Source: Diadophis punctatus similis
Taxonomy: Eukaryota > Chordata > Lepidosauria > Squamata > Dipsadidae
Direction: 5' to 3'
NCBI GenBank assembly: GCA_023053685.1
Contig: JALIGW010000057.1
Coordinates: 1,352,710 to 1,416,709 of the forward strand
DNA length: 64,000 nucleotides
Shown here: positions 15,001 to 29,080 of the stretch, one piece after another
Layout of the letters: the number at the start of each line of letters is the position of its first letter
Position numbering within the stretch: position 1 is the first letter of the stretch
The notes under the pieces: generated by a model
Told to the model about the DNA's origin: nothing
Database searches by the model: none
Seen by the model: the letters and a program-made list of their open reading frames with translations, nothing else
Made by a program: the position numbers and the translations under genes

Positions 15001-15875
15001 CAGAGTTCAAACATTATGCTGAAATCTACAACATTAATTTCTCTCTAGCTAACATTTTCCAGATGTGCAGAAGCAGAGTTCCAGGATTATGCTGAAATCT
15101 GCCTTGCAATTTCTCTCTATCTGACATTTTCCAGATGTGTGGAAGCAGAGTTTCAGGATTATGCTGAAATCTGTCTTGCAATTTTTCTCCAGGTGAAATT
15201 TTCCAGATGTGGAGAAGCAGAGTTCCAAGATTATGCTTAAATCTGCCTTGCAATTTCTCTCTAGCTGACGTTTTTGAGATTTGCGGAAGCAAAGTTCAAA
15301 CATTATGCTGAAATCTACAACATCAATTTCTCCCTAGCTAACATTTTCCAGATGTGGAGAAGCAGAGTTCCAGGATTATGCTGAAATCTGCCTTCCAATT
15401 TCTCTCTAGCTGACATTTTCCAGATGTGCACAAGCAGAGTTCCAGGATTATGCTAAAATCTGCCTCTGCATTTTCCCTCTAGCTGACATTTTCAAGATGT
15501 GCAGAAGCAGAGTTCAAAGATTATGCTGAAAGATACCACATAAAATTTCCCCAGCTGACATTTTCCAGATGTGCAGTAGAAGAGTTCCAAGATTATGCTG
15601 AAATCTGCCTCTGAATTTTCCCTTTAGCTGACATTTTCAAGGTGTGTAGAAGCAGAGTTCCACGATTATGCTGAAATCAGCCTCTGCATTTCTCTTTAGC
15701 TGACATTTTCGAGATGTGCAGAAGCAGAGTTCAAACATTATGCTGAAATCTACAACATTAATTTCTCTCTAGCTAACATTTTCCAGATGTGCAGAGGCAG
15801 AGTTCCAGGATTATGCTGAAATCTGCCTTGCAATTTCTCTCTAGCTGATATTTTCCTGATGTGCGGTAGCAGAGT

Positions 15876-18800
15876 TCAAAGATTACGCTGAAATCTGCCT
15901 CTGCATTTTCCCTCTAGCTGACATTTTCCAGGTGTGTAGAAGCAGAGTTCCAGGATTATGATGATATCTGTCTTGCAATTTTTCTCCAGGTGAAATTTTC
16001 CAGATGTGGAGAAGCAGAGGTCCAAGATTATGCTGAAATCTGCCTTGCAATTTCTGTCTAGCTCACATTTTCCAGATTTGCGGAAGCAGAGCTCAAAGAT
16101 TATGCTGAAATCTACCACATCAATTTCTCTCTAGCTGACATTTTCCAGATGTGTGGAAGCAGAGTTCCATGATTATGCTGAAATCAGCCTCTGCATTTTC
16201 CCTCTAGCTGACATTTTCCAGACGTGCAGTAGAAGAGTTCAAAGATTATGCTGAAATCTACAACTTCAATTTCTCTAGCTGACATTTTCCAGATGTGTAG
16301 AAGCAGAGTTCCAGGATTATGCTGAAATCTGCCTCTGCATTTTCCCTCTAGCTTACATTTTCCAGATGTGCAGAAGCAGAGTTCCAGGATTATGCTAAAA
16401 TCTGCCTCTGCATTTTCTCTCTAGCTGACATTTTCCAGATGTGCAGAAGCAGAGTTCAAAGATGATGCTGAAATCTACAACATCAATTTCTCCCAAGCTA
16501 ACATTTTGCAGATGTGGAGAAGCAGAGTTCCAGGATTATGCTGAAATCTGCCTTCCAATTTCTCTCTAGCTGACATTTTCCAGATGTGCACAAGCAGAGT
16601 TCCAGGATTATGCTAAAATCTGCCTCTGCATTTTCCCTCTAGCTGACATTTTCAAGATGTGAAAAAGCAGAGTTCAAAGATTATGCTGAAATCTACAACT
16701 TCAATTTCTCTAGCTGACATTTTCCAGATGTGTGGAAGCAGAGTTCCAGGATTATGCTGAAATCTGCCTCTGCATTTTCCCTCTGGCTGACATTTTCCAG
16801 GTGTGTAGAAGCAGAGTTCAGGATTATGCTAAAATCTGTCTTGCAATTTTTCTCCAGGTGAAATTTTCCAGATGTGCAGAAGCAGAGTTCAAGGATTATG
16901 CTGAAATCTACCTCTGCATTTTCCCTCTAGCTGACATTTTCCAGAGGTGCAGAAGCAGAGTTCAAAGATTATGCTGAAATCTACCACATCAATTTCTTTC
17001 TAGCTGACATTTTCCAGGTGTGTGGAAGCAGAGTTCCAAGATTATGCTGACATCTACGACATCAATTCCTCTCTAGCTGACATTTTCCAGATGTGCAGAA
17101 GCAGGGTTCCAGGATTATGCTGAAATCTACCTCTGCATTTTCCCTCTAGCTGACATTTTCCAGAGGTGCAGAAGCAGAGTTCAAAGATTATGCTGAAATC
17201 TACCACATCAATTTCTTTCTAGCTGACATTTTCCAGGTGTGTGGAAGCAGAGTTCCAAGATTATGCTGACATCTACGACATCAATTCCTCTCTAGCTGAC
17301 ATTTTCCAGATGTGTGGAAGCAGAGTTCCAGGATTATGCTGAAATCTGCCTCTGCATTTTCCCTTTAGCTGACATTTTCAAGGTGTGTAGAAGCAGAGTT
17401 TCAGGATTATGCTGAAATCAGCCTCTGCATTTTCCCTCTAGCTGACATTTTCCAGAGGTGCAGAAGCAGAGTTCAAAGATTATGCTGAAATCTACCACAT
17501 CAATTTCTTTCTAGCTGACATTTTCCAGGTGTGTGGAAGCAGAGTTCCAAGATTATGCTGACATCTACGACATCAATTCCTCTCTAGCTGACATTTTCCA
17601 GATGTGCAGAAGCAGGGTTCCAGGATTATGCTGAAATCTACCTCTGCATTTTCCCTCTAGCTGACATTTTCCAGAGGTGCAGAAGCAGAGTTCAAACATT
17701 ATGCTGAAATCTACAACATTAATTTCTCTCTAGCTCACATTTTCCAGATGTGCAGAAGCAGAGTTCCAGGATTATGCTGAAATCTGCCTTGCAAGTTCTC
17801 TCTATCTGACATTTTCCAGATGTGTGGAAGCAGAGTTTCAGGATTATGCTGAAATCTGTCTTGCAATTTTTCTCCAGGTGAAATTTTCCAGATGTGGAGA
17901 AGCAGAGTTCCAAGATTATGCTTAAATCTGCCTTGCAATTTCTCTCTAGCTGACGTTTTTGAGATTTGCGGAAGCAAAGTTCAAACATTATGCTGAAATC
18001 TACAACATCAATTTCTCCCTAGCTAACATTTTCCAGATGTGCAGAAGCAGAGTTCCAGGATTATGCTGAAATCTGCCTTCCAATTTCTCTCTAGCTGACA
18101 TTTTCCAGATGTGCACAAGCAGAGTTCCAGGATTATGCTAAAATCTGCCTCTGCATTTTCTCTCTAGCTGACATTTTCCAGATGTGCAGAAGCAGAGTTC
18201 AAAGATTATGCTGAAATCTGCCTCTGCATTTTCTCTCTAGCTGACATTTTCGAGACGTGCAGAAGCAGATTTCAAACATTATGCTGAAATCTACAACATC
18301 AATTTCTCTCTAGCTAACATTTTCCAGATGTGAAGAAGCAGAGTTCCAGGATTATGCTGAAATCTGCCTCTGCATTTTCCCTCTAGCTGACATTTTCAAG
18401 ATGTGAAAAATCAGAGTTCAAAGATTATGCTGAAATCTACAACTTCAATTTCTCTAGCTGAGATTTTCCAGATGTGTGGAAGCAGAGTTCCAGGATTATG
18501 CTGAAATCTGCCTCTGCATTTTCCCTCTAGCTGACATTTCCCAGGTGTGTAGAAGCAGAGTTCAGGATTATGCTAAAATCTGTCTTGCAATTTTTCTCCA
18601 GGTGAAATTTTCCAGATGTGGAGAAGCAGAGTTCCAAGATTATGCTGAAATCTGCCTTGCAATTTCTCTCTAGCTGACATTTTCGAGATTTGCGGAAGCA
18701 AAGTTCAAACATTATGCTGAAATCTACAACATCAATTTCTCCCAAGCTAACATTTTGCAGATGTGGAGAAGCAGAGTTCCAGGATTATGCTGAAATCTGC

Positions 18801-21310
18801 CTTCCAATTTCTCTCTAGCTGACATTTTCCAGATGTGCACAAGCAGAGTTCCAGGATTATGCTAAAATCTGCCTCTGCATTTTCCCTCTAGCTGACATTT
18901 TCAAGATGTGAAAAAGCAGAGTTCAAAGATTATGCTGAAATCTACAACTTCAATTTCTCTAGCTGACATTTTCCAGATGTGTGGAAGCAGAGTTCCAGGA
19001 TTATGCTGAAATCTGCCTCTGCATTTTCCCTCTAGCTGACATTTTCAAGATGTGAAAAAGCAGAGTTCAAAGATTATGCTGAAATCTACAACTTCAATTT
19101 CTCTAGCTGACATTTTCCAGATGTGTGGAAGCAGAGTTCCAGGATTATGCTGAAATCTGCCTCTGCATTTTCCCTCTAGCTGACATTTTCCAGGTGTGTA
19201 GAAGCAGAGTTCAGGATTATGCTAAAATCTGTCTTGCAATTTTTCTCCAGGTGAAATTTTCCAGATGTGCAGAAGCAGAGTTCAAGGATTATGCTGAAAT
19301 CTGCCTCTGCATTTTCCCTCTAGCTGACATTTTCCAGAGGTGCAGAAGCAGAGTTCAAAGATTATGCTGAAATCTACCACATCAATTTCTTTCTAGCTGA
19401 CATTTTCCAGATGTGTGGAAGCAGAGTTCCAAGATTATGCTGACATCTACGACATCAATTCCTCTCTTGCTGACCTTTTCAAGATGTGAAAAAGCAGAGT
19501 TCAAAGATAATGCTGAAATCTACAACTTCAATTTCTCTAGCTGACATTTTCCAGATGTGTGGAAGCAGAGTTCCAGGATTATGCTGAAATCTGCCTCTGC
19601 ATTTTCCCTTTAGCTGATATTTTCAAGGTGTGTAGAAGCAGAGTTTCAGGATTATGCTGAAATCAGCCTCTGCATTTTCTCTCTAGCTGAGATTTTCCAG
19701 ATGTGCAGAAGCAGAGTTCAAACATTATGCTGAAATCTACAACATTAATTTCTCTCTAGCTAACATTTTCCAGATGTGCAGAAGCAGAGTTCCAGGATTA
19801 TGCTGAAATCTGCCTTGCAATTTCTCTCTATCTGACATTTTCCAGATGTGTGGAAGCAGAGTTTCAGGATTATGCTGAAATCTGTCTTGCAATTTTTCTC
19901 CAGGTGAAATTTTCCAGATGTGGAGAAGCAGAGTTCCAAGATTATGCTTAAATCTGCCTTGCAATTTCTCTCTAGCTGACGTTTTTGAGATTTGCGGAAG
20001 CAAAGTTCAAACATTATGCTGAAATCTACAACATCAATTTCTCCCTAGCTAACATTTTCCAGATGTGCAGAAGCAGAGTTCCAGGATTATGCTGAAATCT
20101 GCCTTCCAATTTCTCTCTAGCTGACATTTTCCAGATGTGCACAAGCAGAGTTCCAGGATTATGCTAAAATCTGCCTCTGCATTTTCTCTCTAGCTGACAT
20201 TTTCCAGATGTGCAGAAGCAGAGTTCAAAGATTATGCTGAAATCTGCCTCTGCATTTTCTCTCTAGCTGACATTTTCGAGACGTGCAGAAGCAGATTTCA
20301 AACATTATGCTGAAATCTACAACATCAATTTCTCTCTAGCTAACATTTTCCAGATGTGCAGAAGCAGAGTTCCAGGATTATGCTGAAATCTGCCTCTGCA
20401 TTTTCCCTCTAGCTGACATTTTCAAGATGTGAAAAAGCAGAGTTCAAAGATTATGCTGAAATCTACAACTTCAATTTCTCTAGCTGACATTTTCCAGATG
20501 TGTGGAAGCAGAGTTCCAGGATTATGATGAAATCTGCCTCTGCATTTTCCCTCTAGCTGACATTTCCCAGGTGTGTAGAAGCAGAGTTCAGGATTATGCT
20601 AAAATCTGTCTTGCAATTTTTCTCCAGGTGAAATTTTCCAGATGTGGAGAAGCAGAGTTCCAAGATTATGCTGAAATCTGCCTTGCAATTTCTCTCTAGC
20701 TGACATTTTCGAGATTTGCGGAAGCAAAGTTCAAACATTATGCTGAAATCTACAACATCAATTTCTCCCAAGCTAACATTTTGCAGATGTGGAGAAGCAG
20801 AGTTCCAGGATTATGCTGAAATCTGCCTTCCAATTTCTCTCTAGCTGACATTTTCCAGATGTGCACAAGCAGAGTTCCAGGATTATGCTAAAATCTGCCT
20901 CTGCATTTTCCCTCTAGCTGACATTTTCAAGATGTGCAGAAGCAGAGTTCAAAGATTATGCTGAAATATACCACATAAATTTTCCCCAGCTGACATTTTC
21001 CAGATGTGCAGTAGAAGAGTTCCAAGATTATGCTGAAATCTGCCTCTGAATTTTCCCTTTAGCTGACATTTTCAAGGTGTGTAGAAGCAGAGTTCCACGA
21101 TTATGCTGAAATCAGCCTCTGCATTTCTCTTTAGCTGACATTTTCGAGATGTGCAGAAGCAGAGTTCAAACATTATGCTGAAATCTACAACATTAATTTC
21201 TCTCTAGCTAACATTTTCCAGATGTGCAGAGGCAGAGTTCCAGGATTATGCTGAAATCTGCCTTGCAATTTCTCTCTAGCTGATATTTTCCTGATGTGCG
21301 GTAGCAGAGT
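15876..21310. repeat. Higher-order repeat unit, about 5,435 bp (representative copy)
   Basis: Diagnostic monomer blocks occur at 15876 (block with gattacgctg and gatgatatctg), 16732 (block with ccctctggctgac), 17719 (block with gcaagttctctctatctgac), 18476 (block with gacatttcccagg), 19125 (block with caggtgaaattttccagatgtgc), 19737 (gacgtttttgag block) and 20502 (gatgaaatctg version of the fourth block). The first block returns at 21311. Spacings are about 856, 987, 757, 649, 612, 765 and 809 bp, summing to 5,435. The same order recurs elsewhere with indels of whole monomers; for example 11092 to 15876 is 4,784 bp because one block is missing. Confidence 0.8.
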
Positions 21311-24300
21311 TCAAAGATTACGCTGAAATCTGCCTCTGCATTTTCCCTCTAGCTGACATTTTCCAGGTGTGTAGAAGCAGAGTTCCAGGATTATGATGAT
21401 ATCTGTCTTGCAATTTTTCTCCAGGTGAAATTTTCCAGATGTGGAGAAGCAGAGGTCCAAGATTATGCTGAAATCTGCCTTGCAATTTCTGTCTAGCTCA
21501 CATTTTCCAGATTTGCGGAAGCAGAGCTCAAAGATTATGCTGAAATCTACCACATCAATTTCTCTCTAGCTGACATTTTCCAGATGTGTGGAAGCAGAGT
21601 TCCATGATTATGCTGAAATCAGCCTCTGCATTTTCCCTCTAGCTGACATTTTCCAGACGTGCAGTAGAAGAGTTCAAAGATTATGCTGAAATCTACAACT
21701 TCAATTTCTCTAGCTGACATTTTCCAGATGTGTAGAAGCAGAGTTCCAGGATTATGCTGAAATCTGCCTCTGCATTTTCCCTCTAGCTTACATTTTCCAG
21801 ATGTGCAGAAGCAGAGTTCCAGGATTATGCTAAAATCTGCCTCTGCATTTTCTCTCTAGCTGACATTTTCCAGATGTGCAGAAGCAGAGTTCAAAGATGA
21901 TGCTGAAATCTACAACATCAATTTCTCCCAAGCTAACATTTTGCAGATGTGGAGAAGCAGAGTTCCAGGATTATGCTGAAATCTGCCTTCCAATTTCTCT
22001 CTAGCTGACATTTTCCAGATGTGCACAAGCAGAGTTCCAGGATTATGCTAAAATCTGCCTCTGCATTTTCCCTCTAGCTGACATTTTCAAGATGTGAAAA
22101 AGCAGAGTTCAAAGATTATGCTGAAATCTACAACTTCAATTTCTCTAGCTGACATTTTCCAGATGTGTGGAAGCAGAGTTCCAGGATTATGCTGAAATCT
22201 GCCTCTGCATTTTCCCTCTGGCTGACATTTTCCAGGTGTGTAGAAGCAGAGTTCAGGATTATGCTAAAATCTGTCTTGCAATTTTTCTCCAGGTGAAATT
22301 TTCCAGATGTGCAGAAGCAGAGTTCAAGGATTATGCTGAAATCTACCTCTGCATTTTCCCTCTAGCTGACATTTTCCAGAGGTGCAGAAGCAGAGTTCAA
22401 AGATTATGCTGAAATCTACCACATCAATTTCTTTCTAGCTGACATTTTCCAGGTGTGTGGAAGCAGAGTTCCAAGATTATGCTGACATCTACGACATCAA
22501 TTCCTCTCTAGCTGACATTTTCCAGATGTGCAGAAGCAGGATTCCAGGATTATGCTGAAATCTACCTCTGCATTTTCCCTCTAGCTGACATTTTCCAGAG
22601 GTGCAGAAGCAGAGTTCAAAGATTATGCTGAAATCTACCACATCAATTTCTTTCTAGCTGACATTTTCCAGGTGTGTGGAAGCAGAGTTCCAAGATTATG
22701 CTGACATCTACGACATCAATTCCTCTCTAGCTGACATTTTCCAGATGTGTGGAAGCAGAGTTCCAGGATTATGCTGAAATCTGCCTCTGCATTTTCCCTT
22801 TAGCTGACATTTTCAAGGTGTGTAGAAGCAGAGTTTCAGGATTATGCTGAAATCAGCCTCTGCATTTTCCCTCTAGCTGACATTTTCCAGAGGTGCAGAA
22901 GCAGAGTTCAAAGATTATGCTGAAATCTACCACATCAATTTCTTTCTAGCTGACATTTTCCAGGTGTGTGGAAGCAGAGTTCCAAGATTATGCTGACATC
23001 TACGACATCAATTCCTCTCTAGCTGACATTTTCCAGATGTGCAGAAGCAGGGTTCCAGGATTATGCTGAAATCTACCTCTGCATTTTCCCTCTAGCTGAC
23101 ATTTTCCAGACGTGCAGAAGCAGAGTTCAAACATTATGCTGAAATCTACAACATTAATTTCTCTCTAGCTCACATTTTCCAGATGTGCAGAAGCAGAGTT
23201 CCAGGATTATGCTGAAATCTGCCTTGCAAGTTCTCTCTATCTGACATTTTCCAGATGTGTGGAAGCAGAGTTTCAGGATTATGCTGAAATCTGTCTTGCA
23301 ATTTTTCTCCAGGTGAAATTTTCCAGATGTGGAGAAGCAGAGTTCCAAGATTATGCTTAAATCTGCCTTGCAATTTCTCTCTAGCTGACGTTTTTGAGAT
23401 TTGTGGAAGCAAAGTTCAAACATTATGCTGAAATCTACAACATCAATTTCTCCCTAGCTAACATTTTCCAGATGTGCAGAAGCAGAGTTCCAGGATTATG
23501 CTGAAATCTGCCTTCCAATTTCTCTCTAGCTGACATTTTCCAGATGTGCACAAGCAGAGTTCCAGGATTATGCTAAAATCTGCCTCTGCATTTTCCCTCT
23601 AGCTGACATTTTCAAGATGTGCAGAAGCAGAGTTCAAAGATTATGCTGAAAGATACCACATAAATTTTCCCCAGCTGACATTTTCCAGATGTGCAGTAGA
23701 AGAGTTCCAAGATTATGCTGAAATCTGCCTCTGAATTTTCCCTTTAGCTGACATTTTCAAGGTGTGTAGAAGCAGAGTTCCACGATTATGCTGAAATCAG
23801 CCTCTGCATTTCTCTTTAGCTGACATTTTCGAGATGTGCAGAAGCAGAGTTCAAACATTATGCTGAAATCTACAACATTAATTTCTCTCTAGCTAACATT
23901 TTCCAGATGTGCAGAGGCAGAGTTCCAGGATTATGCTGAAATCTGCCTTGCAATTTCTCTCTAGCTGATATTTTCCTGATGTGCGGTAGCAGAGTTCAAA
24001 GATTACGCTGAAATCTGCCTCTGCATTTTCCCTCTAGCTGACATTTTCCAGGTGTGTAGAAGCAGAGTTCCAGGATTATGATGATATCTGTCTTGCAATT
24101 TTTCTCCAGGTGAAATTTTCCAGATGTGGAGAAGCAGAGGTCCAAGATTATGCTGAAATCTGCCTTGCAATTTCTGTCTAGCTCACATTTTCCAGATTTG
24201 CGGAAGCAGAGCTCAAAGATTATGCAGAAATCTACCACATCAATTTCTCTCTAGCTGACATTTTCCAGATGTGTGGAAGCAGAGTTCCATGATTATGCTG

Positions 24301-27244
24301 AAATCAGCCTCTGCATTTTCCCTCTAGCTGACATTTTCCAGACGTGCAGTAGAAGAGTTCAAAGATTATGCTGAAATCTACAACTTCAATTTCTCTAGCT
24401 GACATTTTCCAGATGTGTAGAAGCAGAGTTCCAGGATTATGCTGAAATCTGCCTCTGCATTTTCCCTCTAGCTTACATTTTCCAGATGTGCAGAAGCAGA
24501 GTTCCAGGATTATGCTAAAATCTGCCTCTGCATTTTCTCTCTAGCTGACATTTTCCAGATGTGCAGAAGCAGAGTTCAAAGATGATGCTGAAATCTACAA
24601 CATCAATTTCTCCCAAGCTAACATTTTGCAGATGTGGAGAAGCAGAGTTCCAGGATTATGCTGAAATCTGCCTTCCAATTTCTCTCTAGCTGACATTTTC
24701 CAGATGTGCACAAGCAGAGTTCCAGGATTATGCTAAAATCTGCCTCTGCATTTTCCCTCTAGCTGACATTTTCAAGATGTGAAAAAGCAGAGTTCAAAGA
24801 TTATGCTGAAATCTACAACTTCAATTTCTCTAGCTGACATTTTCCAGATGTGTGGAAGCAGAGTTCCAGGATTATGCTGAAATCTGCCTCTGCATTTTCC
24901 CTCTGGCTGACATTTTCCAGGTGTGTAGAAGCAGAGTTCAGGATTATGCTAAAATCTGTCTTGCAATTTTTCTCCAGGTGAAATTTTCCAGATGTGCAGA
25001 AGCAGAGTTCAAGGATTATGCTGAAATCTACCTCTGCATTTTCCCTCTAGCTGACATTTTCCAGAGGTGCAGAAGCAGAGTTCAAAGATTATGCTGAAAT
25101 CTACCACATCAATTTCTTTCTAGCTGACATTTTCCAGGTGTGTGGAAGCAGAGTTCCAAGATTATGCTGACATCTACGACATCAATTCCTCTCTAGCTGA
25201 CATTTTCCAGATGTGCAGAAGCAGGGTTCCAGGATTATGCTGAAATCTACCTCTGCATTTTCCCTCTAGCTGACATTTTCCAGAGGTGCAGAAGCAGAGT
25301 TCAAAGATTATGCTGAAATCTACCACATCAATTTCTTTCTAGCTGACATTTTCCAGGTGTGTGGAAGCAGAGTTCCAAGATTATGCTGACATCTACGACA
25401 TCAATTCCTCTCTAGCTGACATTTTCCAGATGTGTGGAAGCAGAGTTCCAGGATTATGCTGAAATCTGCCTCTGCATTTTCCCTTTAGCTGACATTTTCA
25501 AGGTGTGTAGAAGCAGAGTTTCAGGATTATGCTGAAATCAGCCTCTGCATTTTCCCTCTCTCTGACATTTTCCAGAGGTGCAGAAGCAGAGTTCAAAGAT
25601 TATGCTGAAATCTACCACATCAATTTCTTTCTAGCTGACATTTTCCAGGTGTGTGGAAGCAGAGTTCCAAGATTATGCTGACATCTACGACATCAATTCC
25701 TCTCTAGCTGACATTTTCCAGATGTGCAGAAGCAGGGTTCCAGGATTATGCTGAAATCTACCTCTGCATTTTCCCTCTAGCTGACATTTTCCAGAGGTGC
25801 AGAAGCAGAGTTCAAACATTATGCTGAAATCTACAACATTAATTTCTCTCTAGCTCACATTTTCCAGATGTGCAGAAGCAGAGTTCCAGGATTATGCTGA
25901 AATCTGCCTTGCAAGTTCTCTCTATCTGACATTTTCCAGATGTGTGGAAGCAGAGTTTCAGGATTATGCTGAAATCTGTCTTGCAATTTTTCTCCAGGTG
26001 AAATTTTCCAGATGTGGAGAAGCAGAGTTCCAAGATTATGCTTAAATCTGCCTTGCAATTTCTCTCTAGCTGACGTTTTTGAGATTTGCGGAAGCAAAGT
26101 TCAAACATTATGCTGAAATCTACAACATCAATTTCTCCCTAGCTAACATTTTCCAGATGTGCAGAAGCAGAGTTCCAGGATTATGCTGAAATCTGCCTTC
26201 CAATTTCTCTCTAGCTGACATTTTCCAGATGTGCACAAGCAGAGTTCCAGGATTATGCTAAAATCTGCCTCTGCATTTTCTCTCTAGCTGACATTTTCCA
26301 GATGTGCAGAAGCAGAGTTCAAAGATTATGCTGAAATCTGCCTCTGCATTTTCTCTCTAGCTGACATTTTCGAGACGTGCAGAAGCGGATTTCAAACATT
26401 ATGCTGAAATCTACAACATCAATTTCTCTCTAGCTAACATTTTCCAGATGTGAAGAAGCAGAGTTCCAGGATTATGCTGAAATCTGCCTCTGCATTTTCC
26501 CTCTAGCTGACATTTTCAAGATGTGAAAAATCAGAGTTCAAAGATTATGCTGAAATCTACAACTTCAATTTCTCTAGCTGAGATCTTCCAGATGTGTGGA
26601 AGCAGAGTTCCAGGATTATGCTGAAATCTGCCTCTGCATTTTCCCTCTAGCTGACATTTCCCAGGTGTGTAGAAGCAGAGTTCAGGATTATGCTAAAATC
26701 TGTCTTGCAATTTTTCTCCAGGTGAAATTTTCCAGATGTGGAGAAGCAGAGTTCCAAGATTATGCTGAAATCTGCCTTGCAATTTCTCTCTAGCTGACAT
26801 TTTCGAGATTTGCGGAAGCAAAGTTCAAACATTATGCTGAAATCTACAACATCAATTTCTCCCAAGCTAACATTTTGCAGATGTGGAGAAGCAGAGTTCC
26901 AGGATTATGCTGAAATCTGCCTTCCAATTTCTCTCTAGCTGACATTTTCCAGATGTGCACAAGCAGAGTTCCAGGATTATGCTAAAATCTGCCTCTGCAT
27001 TTTCCCTCTAGCTGACATTTTCAAGATGTGAAAAAGCAGAGTTCAAAGATTATGCTGAAATCTACAACTTCAATTTCTCTAGCTGACATTTTCCAGATGT
27101 GTGGAAGCAGAGTTCCAGGATTATGCTGAAATCTGCCTCTGCATTTTCCCTCTAGCTGACATTTTCAAGATGTGAAAAAGCAGAGTTCAAAGATTATGCT
27201 GAAATCTACAACTTCAATTTCTCTAGCTGACATTTTCCAGATGT
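19125..27244. repeat. 8,120-bp super-repeat, copy 1
   Basis: Landmark blocks at 21311, 22167, 23154, 23996, 24852, 25839, 26596 and 27245 recur at exactly +9,420 bp (30731, 31587, 32574, 33416, 34272, 35259, 36016, 36665). The unit itself is 8,120 bp (19125 to 27245), and the extra 1,300 bp lies at the copy 1/copy 2 boundary. It consists of a 5,435-bp cycle with a 2,685-bp short cycle (21311 to 23996) nested in it. A private variant in this copy is ttgtggaag at 23401, where other copies read ttgcggaag. Confidence 0.85.
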
Positions 27245-29080
27245 GTGGAAGCAGAGTTCCAGGATTATGCTGAAATCTGCCTCTGCATTTTCCCTCTAGC
27301 TGACATTTTCCAGGTGTGTAGAAGCAGAGTTCAGGATTATGCTAAAATCTGTCTTGCAATTTTTCTCCAGGTGAAATTTTCCAGATGTGCAGAAGCAGAG
27401 TTCAAGGATTATGCTGAAATCTGCCTCTGCATTTTCCCTCTAGCTGACATTTTCCAGAGGTGCAGAAGCAGAGTTCAAAGATTATGCTGAAATCTACCAC
27501 ATCAATTTCTTTCTAGCTGACATTTTCCAGATGTGTGGAAGCAGAGTTCCAAGATTATGCTGACATCTACGACATCAATTCCTCTCTTGCTGACCTTTTC
27601 AAGATGTGAAAAAGCAGAGTTCAAAGATAATGCTGAAATCTACAACTTCAATTTCTCTAGCTGACATTTTCCAGATGTGTGGAAGCAGAGTTCCAGGATT
27701 ATGCTGAAATCTGCCTCTGCATTTTCCCTTTAGCTGACATTTTCAAGGTGTGTAGAAGCAGAGTTTCAGGATTATGCTGAAATCTGCCTCTGCATTTTCC
27801 CTCTAGCTGACATTTTCAAGATGTGAAAAATCAGAGTTCAAAGATTATGCTGAAATCTACAACTTCAATTTCTCTAGCTGAGATTTTCCAGATGTGTGGA
27901 AGCAGAGTTCCAGGATTATGCTGAAATCTGCCTCTGCATTTTCCCTCTAGCTGACATTTCCCAGGTGTGTAGAAGCAGAGTTCAGGATTATGCTAAAATC
28001 TGTCTTGCAATTTTTCTCCAGGTGAAATTTTCCAGATGTGGAGAAGCAGAGTTCCAAGATTATGCTGAAATCTGCCTTGCAATTTCTCTCTAGCTGACAT
28101 TTTCGAGATTTGCGGAAGCAAAGTTCAAACATTATGCTGAAATCTACAACATCAATTTCTCCCAAGCTAACATTTTGCAGATGTGGAGAAGCAGAGTTCC
28201 AGGATTATGCTGAAATCTGCCTTCCAATTTCTCTCTAGCTGACATTTTCCAGATGTGCACAAGCAGAGTTCCAGGATTATGCTAAAATCTGCCTCTGCAT
28301 TTTCCCTCTAGCTGACATTTTCAAGATGTGAAAAAGCAGAGTTCAAAGATTATGCTGAAATCTACAACTTCAATTTCTCTAGCTGACATTTTCCAGATGT
28401 GTGGAAGCAGAGTTCCAGGATTATGCTGAAATCTGCCTCTGCATTTTCCCTCTAGCTGACATTTTCAAGATGTGAAAAAGCAGAGTTCAAAGATTATGCT
28501 GAAATCTACAACTTCAATTTCTCTAGCTGACATTTTCCAGATGTGTGGAAGCAGAGTTCCAGGATTATGCTGAAATCTGCCTCTGCATTTTCCCTCTAGC
28601 TGACATTTTCCAGGTGTGTAGAAGCAGAGTTCAGGATTATGCTAAAATCTGTCTTGCAATTTTTCTCCAGGTGAAATTTTCCAGATGTGCAGAAGCAGAG
28701 TTCAAGGATTATGCTGAAATCTGCCTCTGCATTTTCCCTCTAGCTGACATTTTCCAGAGGTGCAGAAGCAGAGTTCAAAGATTATGCTGAAATCTACCAC
28801 ATCAATTTCTTTCTAGCTGACATTTTCCAGATGTGTGGAAGCAGAGTTCCAAGATTATGCTGACATCTACGACATCAATTCCTCTCTTGCTGACCTTTTC
28901 AAGATGTGAAAAAGCAGAGTTCAAAGATAATGCTGAAATCTACAACTTCAATTTCTCTAGCTGACATTTTCCAGATGTGTGGAAGCAGAGTTCCAGGATT
29001 ATGCTGAAATCTGCCTCTGCATTTTCCCTTTAGCTGACATTTTCAAGGTGTGTAGAAGCAGAGTTTCAGGATTATGCTGA
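26481..29080. repeat. 1,300-bp in-phase tandem duplication
   Basis: The sequence from 27781 (aatctgcctctgcattttcc) restarts what lies at 26481, and landmark blocks repeat at 26596/27896 and 27245/28545, each exactly 1,300 bp apart. This adds 1,300 bp (about 18 monomers) and explains why copies 1 and 2 of the 8.1-kb unit are 9,420 bp apart. Marker bases indicate that the second copy derives from the 18361-type phase: T at 18465 and 27885, C at 26585 and 36005. Confidence 0.8.
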
